A stretch of DNA of 41,342 bases from Pseudanabaena cinerea FACHB-1277 (GCF_014696345.1 NZ_JACJPY010000035.1:1-41342), one strand, 5' to 3'; shown: positions 15,180 to 24,360, numbered from the stretch's first letter. Numbers and translations are program-made. The notes: generated from the letters alone by a model not told the origin.

Positions 15180-16337
15180 TTACATCAGAGGCTTGCGATC
15201 AGCCGCAGGGGGAACCAAACGCTTATCCTTTTCAGGTAAGAACTTATCAGTGAAGATATCAGCAGCCTTGATGGGCTTCAGACCGAAACCCTCAACTGTT
15301 TGAGTGATGCTCTTCTCTAGGCGTGCCATATCTACGCCACCAAATCCCGACGCTTCCACTTCAGGAGTCACATACATTCTCTCGATCGCCAACTTGAGGC
15401 GCAACTTCTCCGCTTCGCGATCCATCAGCTTGCTTTGGTCGGTAGAAATAACTAGATCCAGTCCAGCATTGGGATCTTTGACCACTTCCTGCATACCACG
15501 GAAATAAGCCTTAAGGAATGCCTTGATTACTTCAGGATTCTTATCGGCAAAATCTGCTTTAACCAAAATACCATTACCATAGAAATCCATACCAAATTCA
15601 TCATAGAAGAAGATTTGGATGTCATCCATAGTTTTACCGCCTTTAATCAAAGAAGGAATAATAGAAGTATAAAACCCACTCACTGCATCCACTTTGCCTT
15701 GCAAAAGGAAAGTTTCGCGTAGTTTCGGCTCCATTGTTTCCCATGTCACAGAGTCTGGCGCAATTTTGACTTCTTTAGCAAACAGAGGGAAGAGTTTACG
15801 CGGACCATCCCCTGCGGGAGCGCCTAATTTTTTGCCAACTAGCTCGGCAGGAGTCTTGATGCCATTGGCCTTGAAGGTGACAATCGAGAATGGGGCCTTG
15901 TTTTGGTACATCGCCACGCCAATAATCTTGTCATTGGGATTTTTATCGTTAAATTCCATGGCATTGTAGATATCGCTAAAAGCTATATCATATTTGCCTG
16001 TTCCCAACTTGCTGATGGTGTCAGCATTACCAAAGCCACGTTCGTAGCTGACGTTCAAGCCCTCTTCGGCAAAGTAACCCTTCTCGATCGCCCAAATTAG
16101 CGGAGCGTCAAGACTCTGTTTCAAGAAGGGCAACTGAACGCGAATATCCTTCTTCTCTTTCTTGTCAGTACTGGCTGGCTGAGTTGAAGTTGCTGTAGTT
16201 GCAGGTTTGTCTCCAGTGGCTGGGGTTTCGCTCGTCGGTGGAGCAGAATTACAAGCAGCAACAATTGTTGCTGAAGCTAACGCTAAAAGGATTTTACCCA
16301 CTTGCTTTTGGAAAGTTTTTTGAAAAATATGACGCAT
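15180..16337 (-). CDS. ABC importer substrate-binding lipoprotein (NMT1/THI5-like)
   Basis: 385-residue periplasmic binding protein. A lipoprotein signal with lipobox VAAC ends at Cys 29 and is followed by a Thr/Pro/Ser-rich linker (30-60). The NMT1/THI5-like domain starts at DIRVQLPFLKQSLDAPLIWAIEKGYFAEEGLNV. The family binds small organics such as sulfonates, pyrimidines, riboflavin precursors or nitrate-type ligands. The ligand here is not predictable, though GDGPRKLFPLFAK and DEFGMDFYGNGILVK are the pocket-like loops. First gene of the operon. A GTAN8TAC palindrome lies 47 bases upstream of the start. Confidence 0.9.
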   Translation of the reverse strand: MRHIFQKTFQKQVGKILLALASATIVAACNSAPPTSETPATGDKPATTATSTQPASTDKKEKKDIRVQLPFLKQSLDAPLIWAIEKGYFAEEGLNVSYERGFGNADTISKLGTGKYDIAFSDIYNAMEFNDKNPNDKIIGVAMYQNKAPFSIVTFKANGIKTPAELVGKKLGAPAGDGPRKLFPLFAKEVKIAPDSVTWETMEPKLRETFLLQGKVDAVSGFYTSIIPSLIKGGKTMDDIQIFFYDEFGMDFYGNGILVKADFADKNPEVIKAFLKAYFRGMQEVVKDPNAGLDLVISTDQSKLMDREAEKLRLKLAIERMYVTPEVEASGFGGVDMARLEKSITQTVEGFGLKPIKAADIFTDKFLPEKDKRLVPPAADRKPLM

Positions 16338-16383
16338 TGTTGCCCTTTGAAGTCTTAAGTTTGCCTAAAATCTATGGAACTTT

Positions 16384-16397
16384 GTAGTAATCGTTAC
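16384..16397. promoter_or_regulatory. NtcA-like GTAN8TAC site
   Basis: GTAGTAATCGTTAC fits the GTAN8TAC consensus exactly and lies 47 bases upstream of the ABC binding-protein start. A -10 box at the canonical distance of about 22 bases is not evident, and such 6-base-specific motifs occur by chance about once per few kilobases. Confidence 0.3.
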
Positions 16398-16547
16398 CTA
16401 CATAGCGATCGCTACATATTCGGAGTGTATACAGAATACATAGTTACGAGTTCATTTAAGTTCAGAGAAATGCAAGTTTCTGTATATGCCAATACAAAGG
16501 GGAATCATTAAACAAATCAGTAAGTCTGCGATCGCCAAAATATTTTT

Positions 16548-16575
16548 TTGACATTACGCAAATTGCTGCTACAAT
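16548..16575 (+). promoter_or_regulatory. Sigma-70-type promoter of tRNA-Gly
   Basis: TTGACA (16548-16553), a 16-base spacer and TACAAT (16570-16575) lie 14 bases before the mature tRNA 5' end. Near-consensus boxes at the right distance. Confidence 0.75.
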
Positions 16576-16589
16576 TAGTAACTGCAAAT

Positions 16590-16660
16590 GCGAATGTAGT
16601 TTAGTGGTAAAACCCCTGCCTTCCAAGCAGATGTTGCGGGTTCGATTCCCGCCATTCGCT
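16590..16660 (+). tRNA. tRNA-Gly(TCC)
   Basis: 71-nt cloverleaf. Acceptor GCGAATG pairs with CATTCGC, D arm GTTT/AAAC, anticodon loop CTTCCAA with TCC, T arm GCGGG-TTCGATT-CCCGC, discriminator T. No CCA is encoded. The first anticodon-stem pair (27-43) appears as C-A, a mismatch; the other four pair. Confidence 0.95.
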
Positions 16661-16672
16661 TAATAAACTAAA

Positions 16673-16709
16673 AATAACCAAGTTGGCTTTACCTACTTGG
16701 TTATTTTAT
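16673..16709. terminator. Hairpin between tRNA-Gly and tcdA
   Basis: AATAACCAAGT (16673-16683) and ACTTGGTTATT (16695-16705) pair exactly, with A/T-rich flanks on both sides. The tcdA stop lies inside the right arm, so the hairpin can serve both convergent genes. Confidence 0.75.
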
Positions 16710-17417
16710 TAGGTCACGGATCACAATACTGGCGAGGTTGATACCAAACAATGCGGGTAAATAGGAAATTGTGCCGTAATATGATCGCTTAAAATTACTA
16801 CCATCGGTCAACTGTAATGAGTCACGATTGACAAGCTCCTCAGAATATACCGCCATAATATTTGCATCGCCGAACCCCTTCCGACGCAGACCCTTACGGA
16901 CTTTATAGGCAAATCGGCAGCAGTCCGTCTCAAAAATGGGCGCGATCTTAATTTTTTGGGGATCAACCCTGCCCCCTGCCCCCATACTACTTGCCACCTT
17001 CACGCCATTGGTCACTGCGGCTCCCAAAAAGTAAAGCTTTGGTTGCAGGCTATCAATGCAGTCTAGTACCCAGTCAAATCTTGGTGTTGCCAAGTCCATC
17101 ATTAGATCGGGGGTCAAAAACTCCTTAATTACTGTCAGGTTCAATGCGGGATTAATATCCCGCATCCGCGCCGCCATGATGTCAGCTTTGGGCAAATCGA
17201 CCGTACTATCAAGGGCAACAAGTTGGCGATTTTTATTAGATGGATCAACTCGATCACCATCAACGATCGTCATGCTACCAATACCAGCGCGGCAAAGAAA
17301 CTCAGCAGCAAAGCTACCCACTCCCCCCAAGCCCACCACCAGCACATTGCCCTGTTGGAGTTGCTGCAAACCCTCTGTGCCAATCAATAATTCAGTGCGT
17401 TGCAACCAATCTGCCAT
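16701..17417 (-). CDS. tcdA: tRNA threonylcarbamoyladenosine dehydratase
   Basis: 238-residue ThiF/MoeB-superfamily protein, best matching TcdA (CsdL), which uses ATP to cyclise t6A37 to ct6A in tRNAs. Seen: WLQRTELLIGTEGLQQL at the N-terminus, the dinucleotide-like loop VLVVGLGGVGSFAAEFLCRAGI, DGDRVDPSNKNRQ with the adenylation Asp and Arg, DWVLDCIDSLQPKLYF, and SMGAGGRVDPQKI, all typical of TcdA rather than E1-like ThiF. ATG 17417 is used; a TTG lies one codon upstream. Convergent with tRNA-Gly. Confidence 0.88.
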   Translation of the reverse strand: MADWLQRTELLIGTEGLQQLQQGNVLVVGLGGVGSFAAEFLCRAGIGSMTIVDGDRVDPSNKNRQLVALDSTVDLPKADIMAARMRDINPALNLTVIKEFLTPDLMMDLATPRFDWVLDCIDSLQPKLYFLGAAVTNGVKVASSMGAGGRVDPQKIKIAPIFETDCCRFAYKVRKGLRRKGFGDANIMAVYSEELVNRDSLQLTDGSNFKRSYYGTISYLPALFGINLASIVIRDLIK

Positions 17418-17501
17418 CAAAGTTAATCACCACAAAATTATTTCTATCGATTTTTATCAAAAAGGAGAAGTGCCGCTTCGTACAGATTCTCACTTTCGAG
17501 T

Positions 17502-19172
17502 TTAGTCCCAAAAATACGCACATAGATAGCCATTGAGATTATCTAAAGACATTCCCAAGCGTTGAGCATCGGATGCCGTAACTTGGCGCTGTAACAAGGG
17601 GCGACATTGATTTAAAAATTGGGACTTATCGGCGGCTTTGGTTTTGATTTGTGTCAGTTGATTGACCACTTCGGGGGATACATTAGCTGCTAGGGACTCG
17701 GCACGTTGTTGAATGTTAGCCCATTTGCTGATTTGGTTGAGTTCGTTGCGATAGGTTTTGATTCTTGCTTGCACATCGGCATAAATTAGGGAATCTGGCG
17801 GGATCTGCGCCAATATTTTTAACGCTTCTTGGCGTTTTACTTGTGCTGCTTTCCACACCTTGGAATGGTGGGGCGGATTTAATACTAGTTTTGCAGCCTC
17901 TAGGGTGGTACTTTTGCCAAGTTCTAGATTTTTATTGGCGGTTTGCTCTAGGTCTACTCTGCGATCAAAGGCTTGCAATCTGGGCTGGAGATTGGCGATT
18001 TCTGATTGAGCAGTGGCATAGAGCGAGACAGGGCGATCAGGGATTGTCTGTAATTGGGCGATCGCTGTTTGAATTTGGTTGCGCGATGCAATTAGTTGAT
18101 CAACTTGATTGATTGTGTCAGGGTTGAGATTTTGATTTTCCAGACTTCGGGCAGCCTCTAGATAACTCTGCTGTACCGAACGATCCCAAATCAGCCATCC
18201 GCAAATCCCTAAAATAGCGATCGCCCCAGTCGCAAAAGCGATCGATACGAGCGGCAAATTCGCTAGTGGTTTGGTAAGACGCTCAGACTCTATTTTTTGG
18301 TGCTTGTCATACTCCTCAGCTTTTTTGTGTTTGGTGGGTGGCGGTGGCAGTGGACGAGGCATTGCCACTGTAGTGGCTTCAAAATTAAAGTCAGCATTTA
18401 ACTCTATATTGGTAGGATCTTGACCAAGGGTGATGTCATTATCAATTTCAGGTAAATCAATTTTTGATGAGTCGAGATCTAGTGCTAATGGGGCGTTGGC
18501 ATTGCTAAGCTCCATCTCTCCAATTTGCAAAGCCGCTAAGTCAAAATTACCATTGGCAGTTTTATTCTTAACCTCATCGGGATTAGGCAAGCTGGGGTTA
18601 ATTGTAGTGATCGGCGAAGGATATGGGGCATCTAGATCAGAAATATCAAGATTGGCGGCGATTTCTAAATCCTTGGTGATTGTATTTTTAAAGTTATGGT
18701 ATTCATCATCGCGATCGCTAATATCGATATTACCAAAGTCACTAACTTGCTCCTCGACCCGATCGCCAATCTGGTGACTGACTGGCTCAAGGTTAAGATT
18801 TTTGCTCGCAGAGATTTCTAAGTCACTAGCAGCGATCGGGAATGTAATATTACCTATATCGCCTATGTCCTCTAGATCGTCTAGATCTAGCTCAATTAAT
18901 GGTAATGGTGGCTTTATTTCTCCTGTTTTTTGCCATTCAGGATTCCTTGCACCTGCTAATCTGCCATATACAATAAGGCTGTCGACCCCCTCAATTGTCA
19001 AGGTGTCAAAGCGGCGCTTGACAATATCATAGATAGCGCCGTAGTCGAGGTCATCCCCCTCGGCTCGCGTAATCAGCACATGAAGCTGAGATTCCTTGCG
19101 GCGAAGTTGGGTTTTTACCTTATAGTTTTGCAGGTCTTCTTGCAAGACACTGACAATGCTTGACTCATCCAT
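17502..19172 (-). CDS. Large unknown cyanobacterial membrane protein
   Basis: About 556 residues, function unknown. The N-terminal 75 residues form a small alpha/beta domain (SIVSVLQEDLQNYKVKTQLR to IVYGRLAGARNPEWQKTG) of a type I associate with cyanobacterial regulatory or envelope proteins. A long acidic, Asp/Leu/Ile-rich low-complexity region follows to about residue 270 and would be disordered. A proline-rich patch (PRPLPPPP) leads to one transmembrane helix (LPLVSIAFATGAIAILGICGWLIW). The rest is helical with coiled-coil character and outside the cytoplasm if the N-terminus is inside; it ends NGYLCAYFWD. ATG 19172 is preferred over an upstream GTG at 19205. It is transcribed divergently from nblS. 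Confidence 0.75.
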   Translation of the reverse strand: MDESSIVSVLQEDLQNYKVKTQLRRKESQLHVLITRAEGDDLDYGAIYDIVKRRFDTLTIEGVDSLIVYGRLAGARNPEWQKTGEIKPPLPLIELDLDDLEDIGDIGNITFPIAASDLEISASKNLNLEPVSHQIGDRVEEQVSDFGNIDISDRDDEYHNFKNTITKDLEIAANLDISDLDAPYPSPITTINPSLPNPDEVKNKTANGNFDLAALQIGEMELSNANAPLALDLDSSKIDLPEIDNDITLGQDPTNIELNADFNFEATTVAMPRPLPPPPTKHKKAEEYDKHQKIESERLTKPLANLPLVSIAFATGAIAILGICGWLIWDRSVQQSYLEAARSLENQNLNPDTINQVDQLIASRNQIQTAIAQLQTIPDRPVSLYATAQSEIANLQPRLQAFDRRVDLEQTANKNLELGKSTTLEAAKLVLNPPHHSKVWKAAQVKRQEALKILAQIPPDSLIYADVQARIKTYRNELNQISKWANIQQRAESLAANVSPEVVNQLTQIKTKAADKSQFLNQCRPLLQRQVTASDAQRLGMSLDNLNGYLCAYFWD

Positions 19173-19298
19173 TTTCAGATTCCCATCCTTGCGTTTTGAT
19201 CGCACATATTAAACGAAAAGTCTCACCAATGCCTATAAATAAACTAAGAAAAAGCCTCAAAAAAGACTATAGCTAACGACTAAAAAAGTAAAAAAAAG

Positions 19299-21290
19299 AT
19301 GAACTTTTGGTTGCAAATTTACTCAGCACCTAGACGATGGTGGATGGAGTTTTCGGTACAAACTAAGTTAATGGCATTAATCACGCTGTTAGTTTCTTTG
19401 CTGATGAGTGCTGTCACCTTTTGGGCAGTCAACGATATTCAAACCGATGCTCGCCTCAATGATACGCGCTTCGGCAAAGATTTGGGTTTGCTACTTGCGG
19501 CTAATGTTGCCCCATTAGTGGCAAAAAACGATCTCAATGAATTAACACGTCTATCTAAAGAATTTTACGATAGTAGTTCCAGTATTCGCTACATTCTCTA
19601 CGCTGATACTGACGGTGAGATTTTTTACGGGATTCCTTTTACTGCCAATGAGGTGCAAAATTCCCTCAGCATCAGGCGGCGAATCCAGTTACCTGAAGAT
19701 CCGATGTCGCGCCCTGATCGCCCCCTCGTGCGTCAGCACCTCACGCCGCAGGGTGAAGTTACCGATATCTTTGTGAATTTACAAAACAACGGACAGGCGT
19801 TGGGGATCATTGCGATCGGCATTAATCCTAACCCCACGGCTGTTGCCTCTTCTAGTCTGACCTTAGATGTGACAACGGCTGTATTTGTGTCGATCTGGGC
19901 AATGGTGATTTTAGGAGCCGCGTCGAACTCGGTAACAATTACACGACCTTTGCGCGAACTAGTTGCTGGGGTACAAAATATTGCTAGTGGTAATTTCAAG
20001 CAAAGGATTGATCTGCCCTTTGGCGGAGAATTGGGGGAATTGATTCGTAGTTTTAATGAGATGGCAGAGCGACTGAAAACCTATGATGAGCAGAATATTG
20101 AGGAACTGACCGCGCAAAAGGCAAAGCTAGAAACATTGGTTTCCACGATCGCTGATGGGGCGCTCTTGCTCGATTCGGATCTGCGGATTGTATTGGCAAA
20201 TCCTGCGGCGATCAAGATTATGGGCTGGGATCAAGAGCCAGTCAAGAATGATTGGAAAGGCAAAAGTATTCTCAATATTCTGCCCGATCGCCTCACCGAT
20301 GAGCTAGGGCGATCGCTGACCCAAATTGCCACGGGCGATCGGGAGGGGGGCGAATTTCGGGTCATGGCAACAGGAGAAAAAGGCGATACCATGCTTGCCC
20401 ATGCTTTTCGGATTTGGATTACTAGCGTTTTGAGTTCTAGCAATGCCGTTAAGGGAATCGCGATCACAGTTCAAGACATCACCCGCGAAGTGGAGCTAAA
20501 TGCGGCTCAAAGTCGATTTATTAGCAATGTCAGCCATGAATTACGCACGCCACTCTTCAATATCAAGTCATTTATTGAGACTTTGCATGAATATGGCGAT
20601 GATCTCAGTGATGAACAAAAGAAAGAATTTTTGGGTACTGCCAATAATGAAACCGATCGCCTCACCCGCTTAGTAAATGATGTGTTAGATCTATCGCGTC
20701 TAGAGTCGGGGCGACAATATCATTTCACGGCGATCGATCTATCGGAAACCGTGGAGCAAACTGTGCGTACCTATAAGCTCAATGCTTCTTCTAAAAATAT
20801 TGAGCTTAGCTATGAGATCACCCCTGATTTAGAGAGAATCTGGGGCAACTATGATTTGATCTTGCAGGTACTATCCAATCTGGTGGGCAATGCTTTGAAA
20901 TTTACGGAACCAGGTGGCAAGGTCACAATCCGCATTTATCCTTGGCAAGATCAAACCATGACCCACCCTCAACGCATCGTCAACTATGTAAGGGTTGAAG
21001 TCGAAGATACAGGTTGTGGCATTCCTGTGGAAGACTGTGATCGCATTTTTGATCGGTTTTATCGGGTCGAAGATAAGGTGCATACCCTTGAAGGGACGGG
21101 CTTAGGCTTATCGATCGTCCGCAACATTATCGAAAAGCATCAAAGTACGATCCATATCAAGAGTGAAATAGGAATCGGCAGTACCTTCTGGTTTGATCTG
21201 AGCGTTTACAAAGATCGCTGTGATTTGCCTAGCACCAATGATCATCTATTAAATCTAGAAAAACCTGCGCTATCAGTTTTAACGCTGTAA
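19299..21290 (+). CDS. nblS: NblS/Hik33-type sensor histidine kinase
   Basis: 663-residue membrane sensor kinase, the length of Synechocystis Hik33 (DspA). The family phosphorylates RpaB and controls responses to high light, cold, osmotic and nutrient stress. Domains in order: TM1 at about 27-47, an extracytoplasmic sensor region, TM2 at about 190-213, HAMP (to about 265), PAS (about 280-390), HisKA with VSHELRTPLFNIKSF and the phospho-acceptor His 413, and HATPase with NLVGNALKFTEPGG, DTGCGIP and GTGLGLSI. The LFNIKSFIETLHEYGDDL after the H-box is characteristic of NblS. The stop codon lies inside the 16-bp palindrome CGCTGTAATTACAGCG. Confidence 0.92.
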   Translation: MNFWLQIYSAPRRWWMEFSVQTKLMALITLLVSLLMSAVTFWAVNDIQTDARLNDTRFGKDLGLLLAANVAPLVAKNDLNELTRLSKEFYDSSSSIRYILYADTDGEIFYGIPFTANEVQNSLSIRRRIQLPEDPMSRPDRPLVRQHLTPQGEVTDIFVNLQNNGQALGIIAIGINPNPTAVASSSLTLDVTTAVFVSIWAMVILGAASNSVTITRPLRELVAGVQNIASGNFKQRIDLPFGGELGELIRSFNEMAERLKTYDEQNIEELTAQKAKLETLVSTIADGALLLDSDLRIVLANPAAIKIMGWDQEPVKNDWKGKSILNILPDRLTDELGRSLTQIATGDREGGEFRVMATGEKGDTMLAHAFRIWITSVLSSSNAVKGIAITVQDITREVELNAAQSRFISNVSHELRTPLFNIKSFIETLHEYGDDLSDEQKKEFLGTANNETDRLTRLVNDVLDLSRLESGRQYHFTAIDLSETVEQTVRTYKLNASSKNIELSYEITPDLERIWGNYDLILQVLSNLVGNALKFTEPGGKVTIRIYPWQDQTMTHPQRIVNYVRVEVEDTGCGIPVEDCDRIFDRFYRVEDKVHTLEGTGLGLSIVRNIIEKHQSTIHIKSEIGIGSTFWFDLSVYKDRCDLPSTNDHLLNLEKPALSVLTL

Positions 21291-21347
21291 TTACAGCGCT
21301 TGACACTTACTTAAGAATCTTTCTGTTACCTTGATTTGGTTACTCGC

Positions 21348-22379
21348 TTACGATCGCTGAAGATCCTGCAATTTCTGCATGGCTAAGCCATTGTCAATGA
21401 TTTCTTGAGCATAAATAATCGCCTGACTGATATCTGTTGCTAATCCCGCAATCCAGAAATAAAAACCGCAATTCCAAAGTATAGAGTTGAGGTATTCCGA
21501 TGGCTCACCCTTGAGGGCTGTGGTGATGTAATTGGCGATGGTATCAGCATCGGCGATCGCAGGATCTTGATTACTAAAGCCATATTTTGATGCCGCGAGA
21601 ATTACGCGCTCAAAATGATCCCCGTGATTGATGCCAATGATATTAGTGCGCGATCGCGCTAGATCAACGCTGCCCTCCCAACCCTTGACGGTAACAAATT
21701 CGCTGATGCCGTGCATGGCAAAAGCCTCTCGGATATGCACCTCCGTGGGGGGATGCACAAAGCCCGAAATGATGCATTGGTTGCCTTGGTAAGGCGACCA
21801 CATTAGCTCAAGGGTGGCGAAAGGGGGGCGCTTGCCAATTTGTTCGCGATAGGGAACGAGGGACTGTGCTAGTGGGAAATGCTGCGGTAAATAGACAAAA
21901 CTAAGATGCTGCTGTTCTAAGGCTTTATGTAAATCAGTGATCGCCCGATCCCGCCAATTGATCCCCAAGGCTTGCCAAATGTCAATTAGTGGCATTCCTT
22001 CTTTGGTGGGCATCCGATCGCCGCCATGCAGCAGTACAGGAATTCCTGCCGCCGCCAATACGAGCGATGTGGCAAGACTAACGGGTGCAGTTTTGGATCT
22101 GCCATCGTAGGGGGAGCCGAATACTAGTACCTGTCGCTCATGGGCGATCGGCGCTATGCTTGCACCTAACAATTTGTAAGCATCTAACATTCCTGCCAAT
22201 TCTTCACTAGTGGGGCGTTTGATGCGATGGGCGATCATAAAAGCGCCAATTTGAGCAGGGGTTGCCTCTCCCTTGAGCATCATGATTGTCGCCATTTCTG
22301 CCTCTTGGCGCGTGAGGCTTTTACTGGTATGGGTTCCACTGCCCACCTTACGCAAAAATTCTCGAAATTCTTTACTCAT
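21348..22379 (-). CDS. TrpD2-like (anthranilate PRT family) protein
   Basis: 343-residue protein of the nucleoside phosphorylase/anthranilate phosphoribosyltransferase fold, closest to TrpD2/YbiB-like members rather than biosynthetic TrpD. Seen: SLTRQEAEMATIMMLKGEATPAQIGAFMIAHRIK (N-terminal helical domain), VFGSPYDGRSKTAPVSLATSLVLAAAGIPVLLHGGDRMPTK with a glycine-poor version of the PRPP loop, and a C-terminal NHGDHFE. The usual TrpD GTGGD signature is replaced, so anthranilate use is unlikely. It starts 10 bases after ntcB ends, so the two form an operon; a link to nitrogen regulation is inferred from that. Confidence 0.8.
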   Translation of the reverse strand: MSKEFREFLRKVGSGTHTSKSLTRQEAEMATIMMLKGEATPAQIGAFMIAHRIKRPTSEELAGMLDAYKLLGASIAPIAHERQVLVFGSPYDGRSKTAPVSLATSLVLAAAGIPVLLHGGDRMPTKEGMPLIDIWQALGINWRDRAITDLHKALEQQHLSFVYLPQHFPLAQSLVPYREQIGKRPPFATLELMWSPYQGNQCIISGFVHPPTEVHIREAFAMHGISEFVTVKGWEGSVDLARSRTNIIGINHGDHFERVILAASKYGFSNQDPAIADADTIANYITTALKGEPSEYLNSILWNCGFYFWIAGLATDISQAIIYAQEIIDNGLAMQKLQDLQRS

Positions 22380-22389
22380 GATCTTAGGG

Positions 22390-23322
22390 CTAGTTTTTGG
22401 GGGCGGATGAATCGTGATAATTAGCGCGATAATTTTTGATTATCGCTGTTGCTAGTTTACAAAAATGTTGGATTGGCGGAATTTGGATGCGATCGCTGGT
22501 GGTGACTAGCACAATTTCACGGGTGAGACAAGGATCGTGCAAGGAGCGCACCACAAGGTCGCGATCGTGGCTTAACTCTGCCAAAAAAGTTTCGGGCAGC
22601 AATGCCACTAAACTGCCCTGCTTGACCACTCCCCGAAAAGCATCAAGGGAGTTGAGCTCTAAAGCGGAGTTGAGATGCAAACCTTGGCGGTTAAACTGCT
22701 CTTGCACTAGCCTCTGTAAACCATAGCCATCTTTAAAAACTACCTGTGGGCAATGGTGCAGGTCTTTCCATGTTAGCCGTTCTTTTTTGGTAAGGGGATG
22801 TTTAGCGGGTAATAGCAATTGAATTATCTCTTCGTATAAGGGTTCCACCACCATTTCGGCACTGGTCGCCAAATAGGGGCTATTCATGACAATAGCAATG
22901 TCAATCAAGCCGTCCTTTAAAACCTTGAGGGCGCGATCGCTGCCGAGGGTCGTTACCCGCAACTGCACATGGGGATAGTCTTTAGAAAACGCTTGTAAGA
23001 TTGGTGGTAGCTGGTAGGCACAGGCGGAGGGAATCCCTGCGACACAAAGCTCTGTTTGTTTACCTGTCTGCAATTCCTGTAATTCCTGCTCAGCGATCGC
23101 CCAAACTTGGCAGATTTTTTTGGCATGGGGTAAAAAGCGATCGCCACCCAAGGTAAGTTTGGCATTGCCATGACGATGAAATAGCGACGTTCCCAAAGCT
23201 GTTTCCAAGGACTGGACTTGACGACTGATGGTTGATTGGCTTACCCCGCACTTTTGGGCTGCTTGCTGAAAATTCCCCGCCTCCACGATCGCCAAAAATG
23301 CCTGTAACTGTTCCAAACGCAT
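22390..23322 (-). CDS. ntcB: LysR-type regulator, probably NtcB
   Basis: 310-residue LysR-type transcription factor. The N-terminal winged helix is MRLEQLQAFLAIVEAGNFQQAAQKCGVSQSTISRQVQSLE. The effector domain has TLGSDRALKVLKDGLIDIAIVM, PQVVFKDGYGLQRLV and DRIQIPPI. These segments match what I recall of NtcB, the nitrite-responsive activator of nitrate assimilation genes (nirA-nrt-narB); other LysR types such as RbcR/NdhR start differently. No nir or nrt genes are in the window. Transcribed with the TrpD2-like gene and divergent from cbiQ. Confidence 0.75.
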   Translation of the reverse strand: MRLEQLQAFLAIVEAGNFQQAAQKCGVSQSTISRQVQSLETALGTSLFHRHGNAKLTLGGDRFLPHAKKICQVWAIAEQELQELQTGKQTELCVAGIPSACAYQLPPILQAFSKDYPHVQLRVTTLGSDRALKVLKDGLIDIAIVMNSPYLATSAEMVVEPLYEEIIQLLLPAKHPLTKKERLTWKDLHHCPQVVFKDGYGLQRLVQEQFNRQGLHLNSALELNSLDAFRGVVKQGSLVALLPETFLAELSHDRDLVVRSLHDPCLTREIVLVTTSDRIQIPPIQHFCKLATAIIKNYRANYHDSSAPKN

Positions 23323-23502
23323 AGCAAATAAACAAACTGTAACTTAATAGTAATTTAATAGCTTGCCCACAATAAAGCCTTGGGCAGATGGGTTTTGTCA
23401 AAAGCGCTTCAGAGATAAAAATAATTAGGGCTGAAATTAGGGCTTATCGCCAACTCCAAAGTGCAGTAATTACTTGGGGTTATGCCAAAATGAGTAAAAC
23501 CG

Positions 23503-24360
23503 ATGGTTCTGCTCCCCTTGCCATCTCCGATATTTGTGCTGCTACATATCCATCCCCTCCATCGCCCCGAACTTAGCAATCGCGATCGCTTAAATATTTG
23601 GCATCAACTGGCTGTCCATACAAGGCTACTATGTATTTTTCTATTAGTCTTTGCGATCGCCCTCACCCCCAATGGACGCTGGTTGACTTGGCTGATCTAT
23701 GGAATAGCCGCAATGCCAATTCTCTATTGGAGTCAAGTTAATCTTAAATTACTCGCGCAAAGAATGGCGATCGAGTTAGGCTTTGCCAGTGTTGCCCTCT
23801 TAGGAACATTATTTCGGCAGGGGGGGGAATTGCTGTGGCAATGGCATTGGTTGCAGATTAGCACTAATGGCTTGATTGTCTTAGGGAGTGTCAGCATCAA
23901 AGCCTTTCTATCGCTATTACTTCTGAATATCCTCACCCTCAGCACTTCTATCCCTTTACTATTGCAAGCCCTAGTCATCCTCAAAATGCCGCCATTACTA
24001 GTGAGCATTATGGCGGCAATGTATCGCTATATTGGGGTTCTCACCCAAGAGTTTCAATCTATGCGCCTTGCTGCCCAATCGCGCAACTTCGCACCCCAAA
24101 ATCTCTATGCACTGCACCGCCGCGATCGCCCTTGGCAGCGTCAAGTTTTGGGCAATATGCTAGGAATGCTATTTATCCGCACTTACAATCGCGGCGATCG
24201 CATCCATCAAGCCATGATCGCAAGGGGCTATCAGGGGATACCGATGACTGTGAAATCAGTGGCAATGGGCTGGCGCGATCGCCTCACTTTGGGCGGCGTT
24301 ATATTTATCATTCTATTAGGGCAAACTTTAGAGCAGATTATTTACATAACTTTGCGCTAA
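23503..24360 (+). CDS. cbiQ: ECF transporter T component (CbiQ type)
   Basis: 285-residue EcfT/CbiQ membrane protein coupling the ATPases to a substrate-specific subunit, here probably for cobalt or nickel by similarity to cyanobacterial CbiQ. About five hydrophobic helices are seen (ALTPNGRWLTWLIYGIAAMPILY onward). The cytoplasmic coupling helices carry FQSMRLAAQSRNF (first motif) and MIARGYQG (second A-R-G motif). The start is uncertain: ATG 23503 gives a hydrophobic leader MVLLPLPSPIFVLLHIHP. No cbiM or cbiN lies upstream. The ATPase gene is 180 bases downstream, an unusually wide gap for this pair. Confidence 0.82.
   Translation: MVLLPLPSPIFVLLHIHPLHRPELSNRDRLNIWHQLAVHTRLLCIFLLVFAIALTPNGRWLTWLIYGIAAMPILYWSQVNLKLLAQRMAIELGFASVALLGTLFRQGGELLWQWHWLQISTNGLIVLGSVSIKAFLSLLLLNILTLSTSIPLLLQALVILKMPPLLVSIMAAMYRYIGVLTQEFQSMRLAAQSRNFAPQNLYALHRRDRPWQRQVLGNMLGMLFIRTYNRGDRIHQAMIARGYQGIPMTVKSVAMGWRDRLTLGGVIFIILLGQTLEQIIYITLR

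Noticed and set aside
16338-16589. Possible TPP or other riboswitch upstream of the THI5-like ABC operon
   Set aside because: No THI-box motifs (CUGAGA, GAUCUGG-type segments) are seen on the minus strand of the leader.
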